DNA of 33,726 nt from Actinomycetota bacterium (GTDB lineage Bacteria; Actinomycetota; Acidimicrobiia; IMCC26256; PALSA-555): positions 1-33,726 of the forward strand of contig VGBI01000020.1 in NCBI GenBank assembly GCA_016870595.1, in the 5' to 3' direction. Positions 18,279 to 26,076 of the stretch are shown one piece after another. Made by a program: the position numbers and the translations under genes. The notes below the pieces were generated by a model that worked only from the letters and a program-made list of their open reading frames with translations, was not told the DNA's origin and ran no database searches. The first letter of the stretch is position 1. Every line of letters starts with the position of its first letter.

Positions 18279-18967
18279 CGGGCGACCGTCCCGGTCCGGC
18301 CGACGCCGATCGGCGCAGCCCCCGCGCCCGGCGCGGCCCCGGTCACCCGGGTGAGGACGAACTCGCCGTCGGCCAGGGCGCCGGTCAGCCGCTGCGACTC
18401 GGCCACGTCGACCGCGAGGGTCACGGTGAGGCGGCCACGCGACGCGCCGAGGGCACCGTCGGCGTCGTCGGCCACGGCGAGGACCTCGAGCCCGGCGGCG
18501 ACCACGGCGGCGGTGCCGTCGAGCGCCTGGACGACGTCGACCCGGTCGCCCGGACGCAACCGTCCGTCGACGGCGCGGGCCCGGTCGACCGGGATGCTCA
18601 TCACCCGCCGCCCGTCGTCGGTCGCGGCCGGGCGCAGGCGGGTCCGGGTCACCGGCTCGCCCGCGGCCACCGGCGCGGTCACCACCCGGCCCCGCCACGC
18701 CGCGTCACCGGCCACGAGGTGTGCGAGCACCGATCCCGGCGCCGCGACCGCGACCACCTGCACGTCGCCGGCGGTCAGGCGGGCGCCGGGCACCAGGTCG
18801 CGGGCGGCGACGACGACCGGCCGGCCCGCCGCCTCGGACCGCAGGGCGACGAGCGCGCCCACGAGCCCGAGCAGGGCCGCCAGCGCGACGACGAGCGGCG
18901 CGCGACGCGAGTGGCGTCGCTGCAGCCGCTGGGGGTGTCCGGGACTGGCGGGGTGGGGCCGATCCAC
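18275..18967 (-). CDS. SAF domain / CpaB (RcpC)-like pilus assembly protein
   Basis: N-terminal TM (PLVVALAALLGLVGALVAL), VVVAARDLVPGARLTAGDVQVV, LRPGDRVDVVQAL. Confidence 0.8.
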   Translation of the reverse strand: MDRPHPASPGHPQRLQRRHSRRAPLVVALAALLGLVGALVALRSEAAGRPVVVAARDLVPGARLTAGDVQVVAVAAPGSVLAHLVAGDAAWRGRVVTAPVAAGEPVTRTRLRPAATDDGRRVMSIPVDRARAVDGRLRPGDRVDVVQALDGTAAVVAAGLEVLAVADDADGALGASRGRLTVTLAVDVAESQRLTGALADGEFVLTRVTGAAPGAGAAPIGVGRTGTVAR

Positions 18968-19130
18968 GTCGGGGACCTCCGTGCGCTCGGGTCGGACGGC
19001 CGGGGCTCCGGTCCGCCGCCCGGGACACGCGGTGCCCCTCCCGTGACGCGCCCCCGTCCGCCGTCGACGGCCTTCCCGCGCGCACCCCGCCGACGCGCCG
19101 ACGCGCGGACGCGTGGATGCGGCCCGGGGC

Positions 19131-19153
19131 CGGGGTGGCGTAGCGTCACCCCG
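19131..19153 (+). promoter_or_regulatory. Putative leaderless promoter (TAGCGT-N6-GTG) inside a 10-bp-stem inverted repeat cggggtggcg-tag-cgtcaccccg
   Basis: Inverted repeat read directly (nine Watson-Crick pairs, one G:T); -10-like hexamer 6 nt before the start codon. Confidence 0.5.
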
Positions 19154-19800
19154 TGCCCCGCGACCTGCGAGCGCTCCTCGATCCCACCCACACCGCCGTG
19201 TGCACCATGGAGCTCCAGCGCGGGGTCGTGGGCGACCGCGCGACGATCCCCGATCTCCGGGCCGAGGTCGACGCGAGCGGGATGCTGACCCGGGTGCACG
19301 ACCTGCTCGCCGCGGCCCGCGCGGTCGGCGCGCGCGTCGTGCACTGCACCGCCGAGTTCCGCCCCGATCGGCAGGGATCGGGCACCAACGCCCCGATGCT
19401 GCGGGCGAGCGCGAAGGGCGGCGGGTTGCTCGTGGGCACCCCCGACGTCGAGCTGGTGCCCGAGCTCGACCCGGCACCCGGCGACGTCGTCGTCGCGCGC
19501 CTGCACGGGCTGACCCCATTCACCGGCACCACGCTCGACGCGGTGCTGCGCAACCTCGGGGTGACCACCGTGATCGCGACCGGTGTGTCGCTCAACGTGG
19601 GGATCACCGGAATGGCGATGGAGGCGGTCGGGCTCGGCTACGAGGTCGTGGTGCCCCCCGACGCGGTGGCGGGTGTGCCGCGCGAATACGCCGAGCAGGT
19701 CCTGGCCCACACGATCCCCGTGATCGCCACCCGCATCCCGACCGCGGAGATCATCGCCACCTGGGCGGACGTCGACGCCACGGGCCGACCGCCCGGCTGA
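19153..19800 (+). CDS. Isochorismatase family cysteine hydrolase
   Basis: HTAVCTMELQRGVVGD, VVHCTAEFRPDRQG, VTTVIATGVSLNVGITGMAMEAVGLGYEVVVPPDAVAG. Confidence 0.88.
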   Translation: MPRDLRALLDPTHTAVCTMELQRGVVGDRATIPDLRAEVDASGMLTRVHDLLAAARAVGARVVHCTAEFRPDRQGSGTNAPMLRASAKGGGLLVGTPDVELVPELDPAPGDVVVARLHGLTPFTGTTLDAVLRNLGVTTVIATGVSLNVGITGMAMEAVGLGYEVVVPPDAVAGVPREYAEQVLAHTIPVIATRIPTAEIIATWADVDATGRPPG

Positions 19801-19844
19801 TCGCGACCCCGGTGGCGCCGACGACCTCGGTGGCGCCGACGCCC

Positions 19845-20699
19845 TCAGCCGCTCGGCGGCAGCAGCTGGAGCTGGCGGGACTGCGCGACGAGCACGGCGC
19901 GGGCGTCCCAGACCTCGCCGTCGGTCTCGAGGTAGCCACCGGCGATGTTGCGGGTGACGAAGGCGCACGCGAGCCACCCCGGCGCGGGCCGGGCCCGGAC
20001 GTGGGCGGTGAGCTCCACGGTCGGCGTCCAGGCCACGGGGAGGTCGGCGTTGAACGACGTGGGCGGGAAGGCGTCGACGGCGAGCACCAGACCGAGCCCG
20101 TCGACCGGCTCGTCGTCGTGCAGGCGGAACCACCCCCGGACCCGCGGGCTCCCCGACCGCCCGCCCGCCCGGAACGGGACGTCGTCGGGATGGAGGCGGA
20201 CGTCCACCTGGGCCATGAACGGGGGCGGGAACGGGTCGCCCGGCTCGGCCGGGACGCAGTCGTCGACCGGGGGCAGGTCGGGCGGGTCGGCGTCGACACG
20301 GACCGGACCGGTCGCGCCGGCGAGGTCGGTGGTCGTGCACACCCCCACGAGGTGGACCACCGGGTCGCCTGCGGGGCCCGAGGTCAGCCGGAACCCAGCG
20401 GTGGCGTGCCGCCGACCCCGGCGCACGAGGTCGACCGTCACGGTGACCGGACCCGGGCGGCCCGGCGCGAGGAAGTGGGCGGTCACGGTGACCGGATCGG
20501 GCGTGCCGGTCGCGGCGGTCACCGCCCGGGCCGCGATCGCCATCAGGTAGCCGCCGTCGGCGTTGCCCGCGATGTCCCAGCCCGCGGCGACCTCGGCCGC
20601 GAACCGCCCGTCGCCGAGCGCGGTCACGGCGCTGGCCCGGCCGAAGCGCCCGGGACCGGCGGGCGGGCTCGGCGGGCTCGGCGGCGCCGGATCGCTCAC
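19845..20699 (-). CDS. Thioesterase family protein (TesB-like acyl-CoA thioesterase)
   Basis: GWDIAGNADGGYLMAIAARAV, TVTAHFLAPGRPGPVTVTVDLVRRGRR, FVTRNIAGGYLETDGEVWDARAVLVAQSRQLQLL. Confidence 0.85.
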   Translation of the reverse strand: MSDPAPPSPPSPPAGPGRFGRASAVTALGDGRFAAEVAAGWDIAGNADGGYLMAIAARAVTAATGTPDPVTVTAHFLAPGRPGPVTVTVDLVRRGRRHATAGFRLTSGPAGDPVVHLVGVCTTTDLAGATGPVRVDADPPDLPPVDDCVPAEPGDPFPPPFMAQVDVRLHPDDVPFRAGGRSGSPRVRGWFRLHDDEPVDGLGLVLAVDAFPPTSFNADLPVAWTPTVELTAHVRARPAPGWLACAFVTRNIAGGYLETDGEVWDARAVLVAQSRQLQLLPPSG

Positions 20700-21601
20700 G
20701 TCGGCCCGGAGGACCCGGTGGGCCCGGTGGGCCCGGAGGACCCGGAGGACCCGGCGGCCTCGGAGGACCCGGCGGCCTCGGAGAAGTAGGCGAAGTCGCC
20801 GAGCAGGGCCTGCTGGCGACGCTCGACCATCGGGCGGGCCTCGGGATGGGTGAGGATGTGCGCCCGGTCGCCGAGGATGCCCCGGACCACGATCGGACCG
20901 ACGGCCTCGTTGGGCATCGCCCCGGGCGGCTCGGACCCGTCGGGGGGCCCGGCGAACGCGCCGCCGAAGCGGGCGGGACGGTTCCGGGCCGACGTCGCCG
21001 CCAGGTTGCTCGACACCCGGCCCGGGCACAGCACCGACACCCCGATGCCCTCGTCGGCGAGCTCGCCCCGCAGCATCTCGCCGTACCCGACGAGCGCGTG
21101 CTTGGCCACCGAGTACAGGCCGGTGTTGACCCCGCCCGTGTGCGCGGGCGGGAGCGCGAGCAGGCCGGCCATCGAGGCGGTGACGACGATGTGGGCGTCT
21201 CCGGGGTGGCGACGCAGCTCGGGCAGGAACGCGTTGACCGTCCGGACCGCCGACAGCAGGTGCAGCTCGAGGAACCACCCCCACTCGGCCTCGGTCGCCG
21301 CGGCGAGCGGAGTGCCGGCGATGACGCCCACCGTGTGGACCAGCACGTGCACGGCGCCGAGGGTCCCGATCGCCGTGCGGGCGAGGTCGGCCAGGGCGTC
21401 GGGGTCGGTGGCGTCGACACCGGCCGCGACCCCGGTGCCTCCCGCCGCGACGATCTCGTCGCGCACGCGCGCTGCGTTGGCCTCCTCGATGTCGGCGACG
21501 AGCACCCGGGCCCCCACCTCGGCGAGTCCCCGGGCGATCCCCCGCCCGACACCGCTGCCACCACCGACGCACACCGCGCCCCGCCCCGCCAGCGTCTCCA
21601 T
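20696..21601 (-). CDS. SDR family oxidoreductase with repetitive Gly-Ser/Pro-rich C-terminal tail
   Basis: GAVCVGGGSGVGRGIARGLAEVGA, YSVAKHALVGYGEMLRGELA; tail EAAGSSEAAGSSGSSGPTGPTGSSGPT. Confidence 0.9.
   Translation of the reverse strand: METLAGRGAVCVGGGSGVGRGIARGLAEVGARVLVADIEEANAARVRDEIVAAGGTGVAAGVDATDPDALADLARTAIGTLGAVHVLVHTVGVIAGTPLAAATEAEWGWFLELHLLSAVRTVNAFLPELRRHPGDAHIVVTASMAGLLALPPAHTGGVNTGLYSVAKHALVGYGEMLRGELADEGIGVSVLCPGRVSSNLAATSARNRPARFGGAFAGPPDGSEPPGAMPNEAVGPIVVRGILGDRAHILTHPEARPMVERRQQALLGDFAYFSEAAGSSEAAGSSGSSGPTGPTGSSGPT
20700..20785. repeat. In-frame 9-bp-period repeat encoding the Gly-X-Y tail of the SDR
   Basis: Repeated ggaggacccgg / ggtgggcccgg units. Confidence 0.85.
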
Positions 21602-21726
21602 CGTCGTCCGTCTCCCGTCCGGTCCGTCGGTTGCCGAGTCCCGCGATGGTGGCACGGACCCCGGGACGGTGGCACGGCGACGCGACCATGAGCCCGATCG
21701 GTGCCCCCCGGTGCCAGGATGCGGGG

Positions 21727-22551
21727 ATGCCGGCCCCCGGGAGCGCCCTCGTCACCGGCGCCAACCGCGGCATCGGCCGGGCGGTGGCGCTCGAGCTCGC
21801 CCGCCGGGGCTGCCCGGTGGTCGCGACCGTGCGGGACCCGGCCACCGCCGGTCCCCTCCTCGACGCGGCCGCGGCCGAGGGCCTCCCCGTCACCGTCGCC
21901 CCACTCGACCTCGAGGCCGTCACGCCCCTCGACCTCCCCGACGACCTCCGGGTGGTGGTCAACAACGCCGGACTGCAGACGGGCTACCTCCCCGTGGAGG
22001 CCGTGCCGCTCGACGCCGTGCGGGCCCTGGTCGAGACCAACTACGTCGGCCAGATCGCCGTGCTGCAGCAGGTCATCCCCGTCCTCCGCCGTCGGGGCGA
22101 GGGGGTCATCTGCACCGTGACGTCGGCGGCGGTCCTCCTCGCCTCCCCCTTCTACGCGGCGTACCGGGCGTCGAAGGCGGCGCTGCACGCGCTGGTCGAG
22201 ACGCTCGCGGTCGAGCTGGCCCCGTTCGGGATCCGCGTGCTCGAGGTGATGCCCGGCCCGGTCGCGACCGACGGCCTCGCTGGGTCCGAGTACCTGCCCG
22301 CGGTCGAGCTGCCCGCGTACCGCGCCGTCGCCGAGCGGATGATGGCCGGGCGCGACGCCACCCGATCGCTCGCGGTGACCCCCGAAGCGGCAGCGGCACG
22401 GATCGTCGACACCGTCCTCGACGACGACGCGCCGATGCGCACCGCGTGTGACCCGGTGGGCGACGACCTGCTCGCCGCCTGGCGGTCGACCACCGACGCG
22501 CAGCGCCTCGCCCGCGACCTCGCCCGCTACCGGCCCGGAGTCGACGCGTGA
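21727..22551 (+). CDS. SDR family oxidoreductase
   Basis: SALVTGANRGIGRAVALELARRG, VVNNAGLQTG, YAAYRASKAALHALVETLAVELAPFGIRV. Confidence 0.93.
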   Translation: MPAPGSALVTGANRGIGRAVALELARRGCPVVATVRDPATAGPLLDAAAAEGLPVTVAPLDLEAVTPLDLPDDLRVVVNNAGLQTGYLPVEAVPLDAVRALVETNYVGQIAVLQQVIPVLRRRGEGVICTVTSAAVLLASPFYAAYRASKAALHALVETLAVELAPFGIRVLEVMPGPVATDGLAGSEYLPAVELPAYRAVAERMMAGRDATRSLAVTPEAAAARIVDTVLDDDAPMRTACDPVGDDLLAAWRSTTDAQRLARDLARYRPGVDA

Positions 22552-23711
22552 GCTCGCCAACCCCGGGCACCGACCTGCCGGTCCGGTGGGTCGACGACGA
22601 CCGCAGCCTGGCCGAGGTGGTGCGGATCCTCCTCGACGAGCCGGCCTACGGCCTCGACACCGAGTTCATGGCCGAGCGCTCCTACTGGCCCAAGCTCTGC
22701 CTGGTCCAGCTGTCATGGCGGTCCGGCGTCGCGCTCGTCGACCCCTTCCCGTGCGACGTCCGCGCCCTCGGCGAGGTGCTACGCAATCCCGCCACGATGA
22801 TCACCCACGCCGGGGCGAGCGATCTCCCGATCCTCGACCGCGCCATCGGCGAACGTCCCGCGGGGCTCTTCGACGTGCAGCTCGCAGCCGGCTTCGTGGG
22901 ACTCGGCACCCCGTCGCTCGCGTCGTTGGTGTCGGTGCTGCTCGGCATCCGGCTCGACAAGGGGGAGCAGCTCACCGACTGGAGCGCCCGACCCCTCAGC
23001 CCGGCCGCGCGCCGCTACGCCGCCGACGACGTGGCCCACCTGCTTGCGCTCACCGCAGCGCTTCGCGACCGACTCGAGGCGCTCGGGCGGGAAGCGTGGG
23101 CGACGACCGAGTGCGAGCACCTGCGCGTGACCCCACCCAAGGCCGCCGATCCCGACACCGCGTGGTGGCGGATTAAGGGGGCCTCGGCGATGAAGGGCGA
23201 GGAGGCCCGCATCGCGCAGACGGTGGCGGCGTGGCGCGACCGTCGGGCCCGCCAGCTCGACGTCCCCCCGCGCTTCGTGCTCTCCGAACTCGCCCTCGCC
23301 GCGGTCGTGCGGCGACCGCCGCGCAGCACCCACGACATCGGGCGCCTGCGCGGGGTCTCGGGGCTGCCGGCGCCCGCCGCCCGCGAGCTCCTCGCCGCGG
23401 TCGAGGAGGGTCGCTCGCTCGACCCCGAGCAGGTGCGCCGCCCACCCCGCCACGAGGACCTGCCCGAGCTCGACGCCGCGGTCGCCCTCCTGTCGGCCTG
23501 GGTCACCGAACTGGCCACCGCCGACCGGATCGACAAGAAGCTCCTCGCCACCCGCGACGACGTGAAGGACCTCGTCTACGGGCGACCGTCGCGCCTCGAC
23601 GACGGGTGGCGGGCCGAGCGCTGCGGCCGGGAGCTCCGCAAGGTCCTAGAGGGCCGGGCGGTCGTCCGCCTCGTCGACGGGGGACGGCGCCTCCGCCTCG
23701 AGGAGGACTGA
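22548..23711 (+). CDS. rnd: Ribonuclease D-like 3'-5' exonuclease with HRDC domain
   Basis: YGLDTEFMAERSYWPKLCLVQLS, ITHAGASDLPIL, LSPAARRYAADDVAHLLAL (DEDDy exonuclease), C-terminal HRDC-like region; GTGA overlap with SDR. Confidence 0.9.
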   Translation: MSSPTPGTDLPVRWVDDDRSLAEVVRILLDEPAYGLDTEFMAERSYWPKLCLVQLSWRSGVALVDPFPCDVRALGEVLRNPATMITHAGASDLPILDRAIGERPAGLFDVQLAAGFVGLGTPSLASLVSVLLGIRLDKGEQLTDWSARPLSPAARRYAADDVAHLLALTAALRDRLEALGREAWATTECEHLRVTPPKAADPDTAWWRIKGASAMKGEEARIAQTVAAWRDRRARQLDVPPRFVLSELALAAVVRRPPRSTHDIGRLRGVSGLPAPAARELLAAVEEGRSLDPEQVRRPPRHEDLPELDAAVALLSAWVTELATADRIDKKLLATRDDVKDLVYGRPSRLDDGWRAERCGRELRKVLEGRAVVRLVDGGRRLRLEED

Positions 23712-23725
23712 GCGTCCGTGGCCCG

Positions 23726-23902
23726 GTGAAGCGCCTGATCGGCGCCACGGTCAAGACGATGCGGACCGTCCGCACGGGGGTGCGGACCGCACCGCGCGTG
23801 CGCCCACCGATGGACCCGGACGTCCGGGCGGCCCTGACCGCCCACTACGCCGACGACCGGCGCCGCACGGCCGCGCTGCTCGGATGGGACGACTGGGCCT
23901 GA
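23726..23902 (+). pseudogene. 58-aa ORF resembling a sulfotransferase C-terminus; possible remnant or small orphan gene
   Basis: PPMDPDVRAALTAHYADDRRRTAALLGWDDWA is similar to sulfotransferase C-terminal tails; no upstream sulfotransferase domain. Confidence 0.4.
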
Positions 23903-23952
23903 CCCCGGCTGGCCCCGGCTAGGTTCGAGCGATCCGGCCAGCGTGGGCCCGG

Positions 23953-24327
23953 TTGGTCGAGACCCACACCGAGATGGGCGAGTCGATCCGCCCGTGGGTC
24001 CTGGCGATGTTCCTCGCCCTGCTCGTGGTGATGGTCGTCGACCGCCTGCGGGCGCCTCGCGCGCCGACGTCTTCCGCCGCGGGCGCCACCGAGGCCCCGG
24101 ACGCGGCGGGGTCCGGCACGACCGATCCCCAGACCCAGCGCCTACGCATCGTCGGCACCGTCGCCCTGGTGCTCGGTCTCGTCTTCTCGGTCGGTGCGAC
24201 GGTCACGGTGATCCGCATCGGCCACTCCGGGGCGAAGGCGGTCTGGAACGACACCCAGCAGCGGATCGACCGCGGGGTGGAGGTCGGCGGCGGCGAGGGC
24301 GGCGAGCGGGGCGAGCGCGACGACTGA
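23953..24327 (+). CDS. Small membrane protein, two predicted TM helices
   Basis: RPWVLAMFLALLVVMVVDRL and LRIVGTVALVLGLVFSVGATVTVI; start uncertain (TTG 23953 or ATG 23974). Confidence 0.65.
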   Translation: MVETHTEMGESIRPWVLAMFLALLVVMVVDRLRAPRAPTSSAAGATEAPDAAGSGTTDPQTQRLRIVGTVALVLGLVFSVGATVTVIRIGHSGAKAVWNDTQQRIDRGVEVGGGEGGERGERDD

Positions 24328-24350
24328 CCCGCCCCGGTCAGCCCGTCGCG
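24316..24350. terminator. Strong inverted repeat cgcgacg-a-ctgacc-cgcccc-ggtcag-cc-cgtcgcg overlapping the stop codon
   Basis: 7+6 bp interrupted stem read directly. Confidence 0.65.
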
Positions 24351-24476
24351 GCGCCGATCACCGCCTTCGGTGCGGCCGCACTGCGCAGCCTCCGATCGAC
24401 CGGGCCTGCCGGGCCTGTCGGCTCCTCGCTTGACTGTTGTCGTGCTGCGGCCGCTCCGCCACTGCACCACGATCGC

Positions 24477-25685
24477 TCAGCCGCTCGGTCCGCGGGCCTG
24501 CGCCGCCCCCCTCGGTGACCGGTCGGGACCGAGCCGACCGAGGAGCGCATCGGCAGGCACCAGCCGCAACGCCCCGACCCGACGGGGAGCACCGTTGAGC
24601 GCCCACCGACCATGGGGCACGAGCTGGCGGTGATGCGGCGCACACACCACCACCAGATTGTTCGGATCATCGGTGCCGCCCCACGACCGTGGCACGAGAT
24701 GGTGGATCTCCAAGCCGGTGGTGCGCGTGCACCCCGGCCACCGGCAGTGCACGTCATGGGTGCGCACCGCCCGCATCACCCGGGTCGGGATCAACGTGGT
24801 CGTCGGCAGCATGGCGACCGTCGCCCCGTCGCCGTCGACGACCTCCACCTCCAGCGACGCGTTGGCGAGCAGCTGCTCGAGACGCTCGTGCGCGATCGGG
24901 ACCCCATGCACCTCGGCAGGTCCCGTCACCGGAACATGGACCAGCACGTGCGCCCGGGCTGGTGGGCGTTCGGGACCGTGGCCCGTGACCGACTCCACCA
25001 GGGCATCGGCCAGTCGCACGCGCAGCGGCGCCCACGCATCACCCTTGGCCGGGCGCATCTGCTCGGCGCGGGCCTCGAGCACGGCCATCACCGCCGAACC
25101 CTCCAGGTCGGGGAGGACGAAACCACCGTGCCAGGCACCCTCCCGCTCGTCGAAACGACCCCACACCGCACGCGCCGCGTGCCGACGGCGGGACTCGTCG
25201 ACGGTCGGCACCGTGCGCGCCCGGACCGCACGCTGCAGCTCGGCCGGCGCACAGTGAGGTGCCCGCTCGGCCCACTCGGCATCGGAGTCGACATCGGCAA
25301 GACGGGTGACCGCCGTCAACTGCCCGTCGCTCAACGCACCGTCGGCGGCCACCGCCGCGACCCGAGGCAACGACTCGCGCGCCCGGGCCGTCTCGACCGC
25401 AGCCCGCACCTCACGCACGCTCACCCCGTCGGCCGCCGCCAGGGAATCGTCGATCGCGTCGCGTTCGTCGAGCACCCGAACGATCGCGAGCTCCCGCATC
25501 CGCCACCGACGCTGCTCCCGCACCGCCTCCACCCGCGCGTCACGCAACCACTCGAGGGAATGGGTCCGCAGCTCGTCGACCTGGTCGCCGAACGACACCT
25601 CGGCCGGACCCCCCGACCCACCGAACCCGACGCCCGGAGCAGCATCGGGGGCGGTGCGCCAAGCAGCGGGGTGCGGATCCGTCAT
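24477..25685 (-). CDS. HNH endonuclease signature / DUF222 domain protein
   Basis: N-terminal DUF222-like helical region; C-terminal CRWPGCTRTTGLEIHHLVPRSWGGTDDPNNLVVVCAPHHRQLVPHGRW HNH motif. Confidence 0.88.
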   Translation of the reverse strand: MTDPHPAAWRTAPDAAPGVGFGGSGGPAEVSFGDQVDELRTHSLEWLRDARVEAVREQRRWRMRELAIVRVLDERDAIDDSLAAADGVSVREVRAAVETARARESLPRVAAVAADGALSDGQLTAVTRLADVDSDAEWAERAPHCAPAELQRAVRARTVPTVDESRRRHAARAVWGRFDEREGAWHGGFVLPDLEGSAVMAVLEARAEQMRPAKGDAWAPLRVRLADALVESVTGHGPERPPARAHVLVHVPVTGPAEVHGVPIAHERLEQLLANASLEVEVVDGDGATVAMLPTTTLIPTRVMRAVRTHDVHCRWPGCTRTTGLEIHHLVPRSWGGTDDPNNLVVVCAPHHRQLVPHGRWALNGAPRRVGALRLVPADALLGRLGPDRSPRGAAQARGPSG

Positions 25686-25897
25686 GGACCGATCATGACG
25701 GACGGGTACGACACCCAACGGCCCGGCACGCCCACTCCGGTTCCGTCGACGACGCGCCCGGCGCAGGCCGCCCGCAGCGTCGCGCGAACGGCCCTCAGAC
25801 CCGGCGGGACTCCATCCCCGAGCAGACCCCGAAACCGGACTCACCCAGCGCCGGGGGGCGGAAGGAGCGACCGCGCACGCGACGGAGCCACCGAGGA

Positions 25898-25972
25898 TGG
25901 AGGCGGTGGCGGGAATTGAACCCGCGTCCAGGGTTTTGCAGACCCTTGCCTGAGCCACTCGGCTACACCGCC
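25898..25972 (-). tRNA. tRNA-Cys (anticodon GCA), 3' CCA encoded
   Basis: Minus strand GGCGGTG...agggt-CTGCAAA-accct...GCGGG-TTCAATT-CCCGC-CACCGCC-T-CCA; 7-bp acceptor stem, standard T arm. Confidence 0.95.
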
Positions 25973-26061
25973 GGGTCGGTGCGCCTCCGGGGAGCCGCAC
26001 CACCAGGAGCGTGAGGTTAGCGACCCCACGCCTCGGACGGCCGGGGACGCGCGCCCCTCGG

Positions 26062-26076
26062 TAGGATCCCCGCGTG
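26062..26076 (+). promoter_or_regulatory. Putative leaderless promoter TAGGAT-N6-GTG
   Basis: -10-like hexamer exactly 6 nt before the start codon. Confidence 0.5.

Noticed and set aside
18775-22560. 1261-aa minus-strand ORF spanning several genes
   Set aside because: Composition artefact of very high GC (few stops); its frame covers well-supported genes in other frames and shows low-complexity R/P/G-rich sequence
24477-25972. HNH/DUF222 gene next to tRNA-Cys as a mobile element or integration site
   Set aside because: DUF222/HNH genes are common and scattered in actinobacteria; no integrase, att-like duplication of the tRNA 3' end or inverted repeats seen nearby
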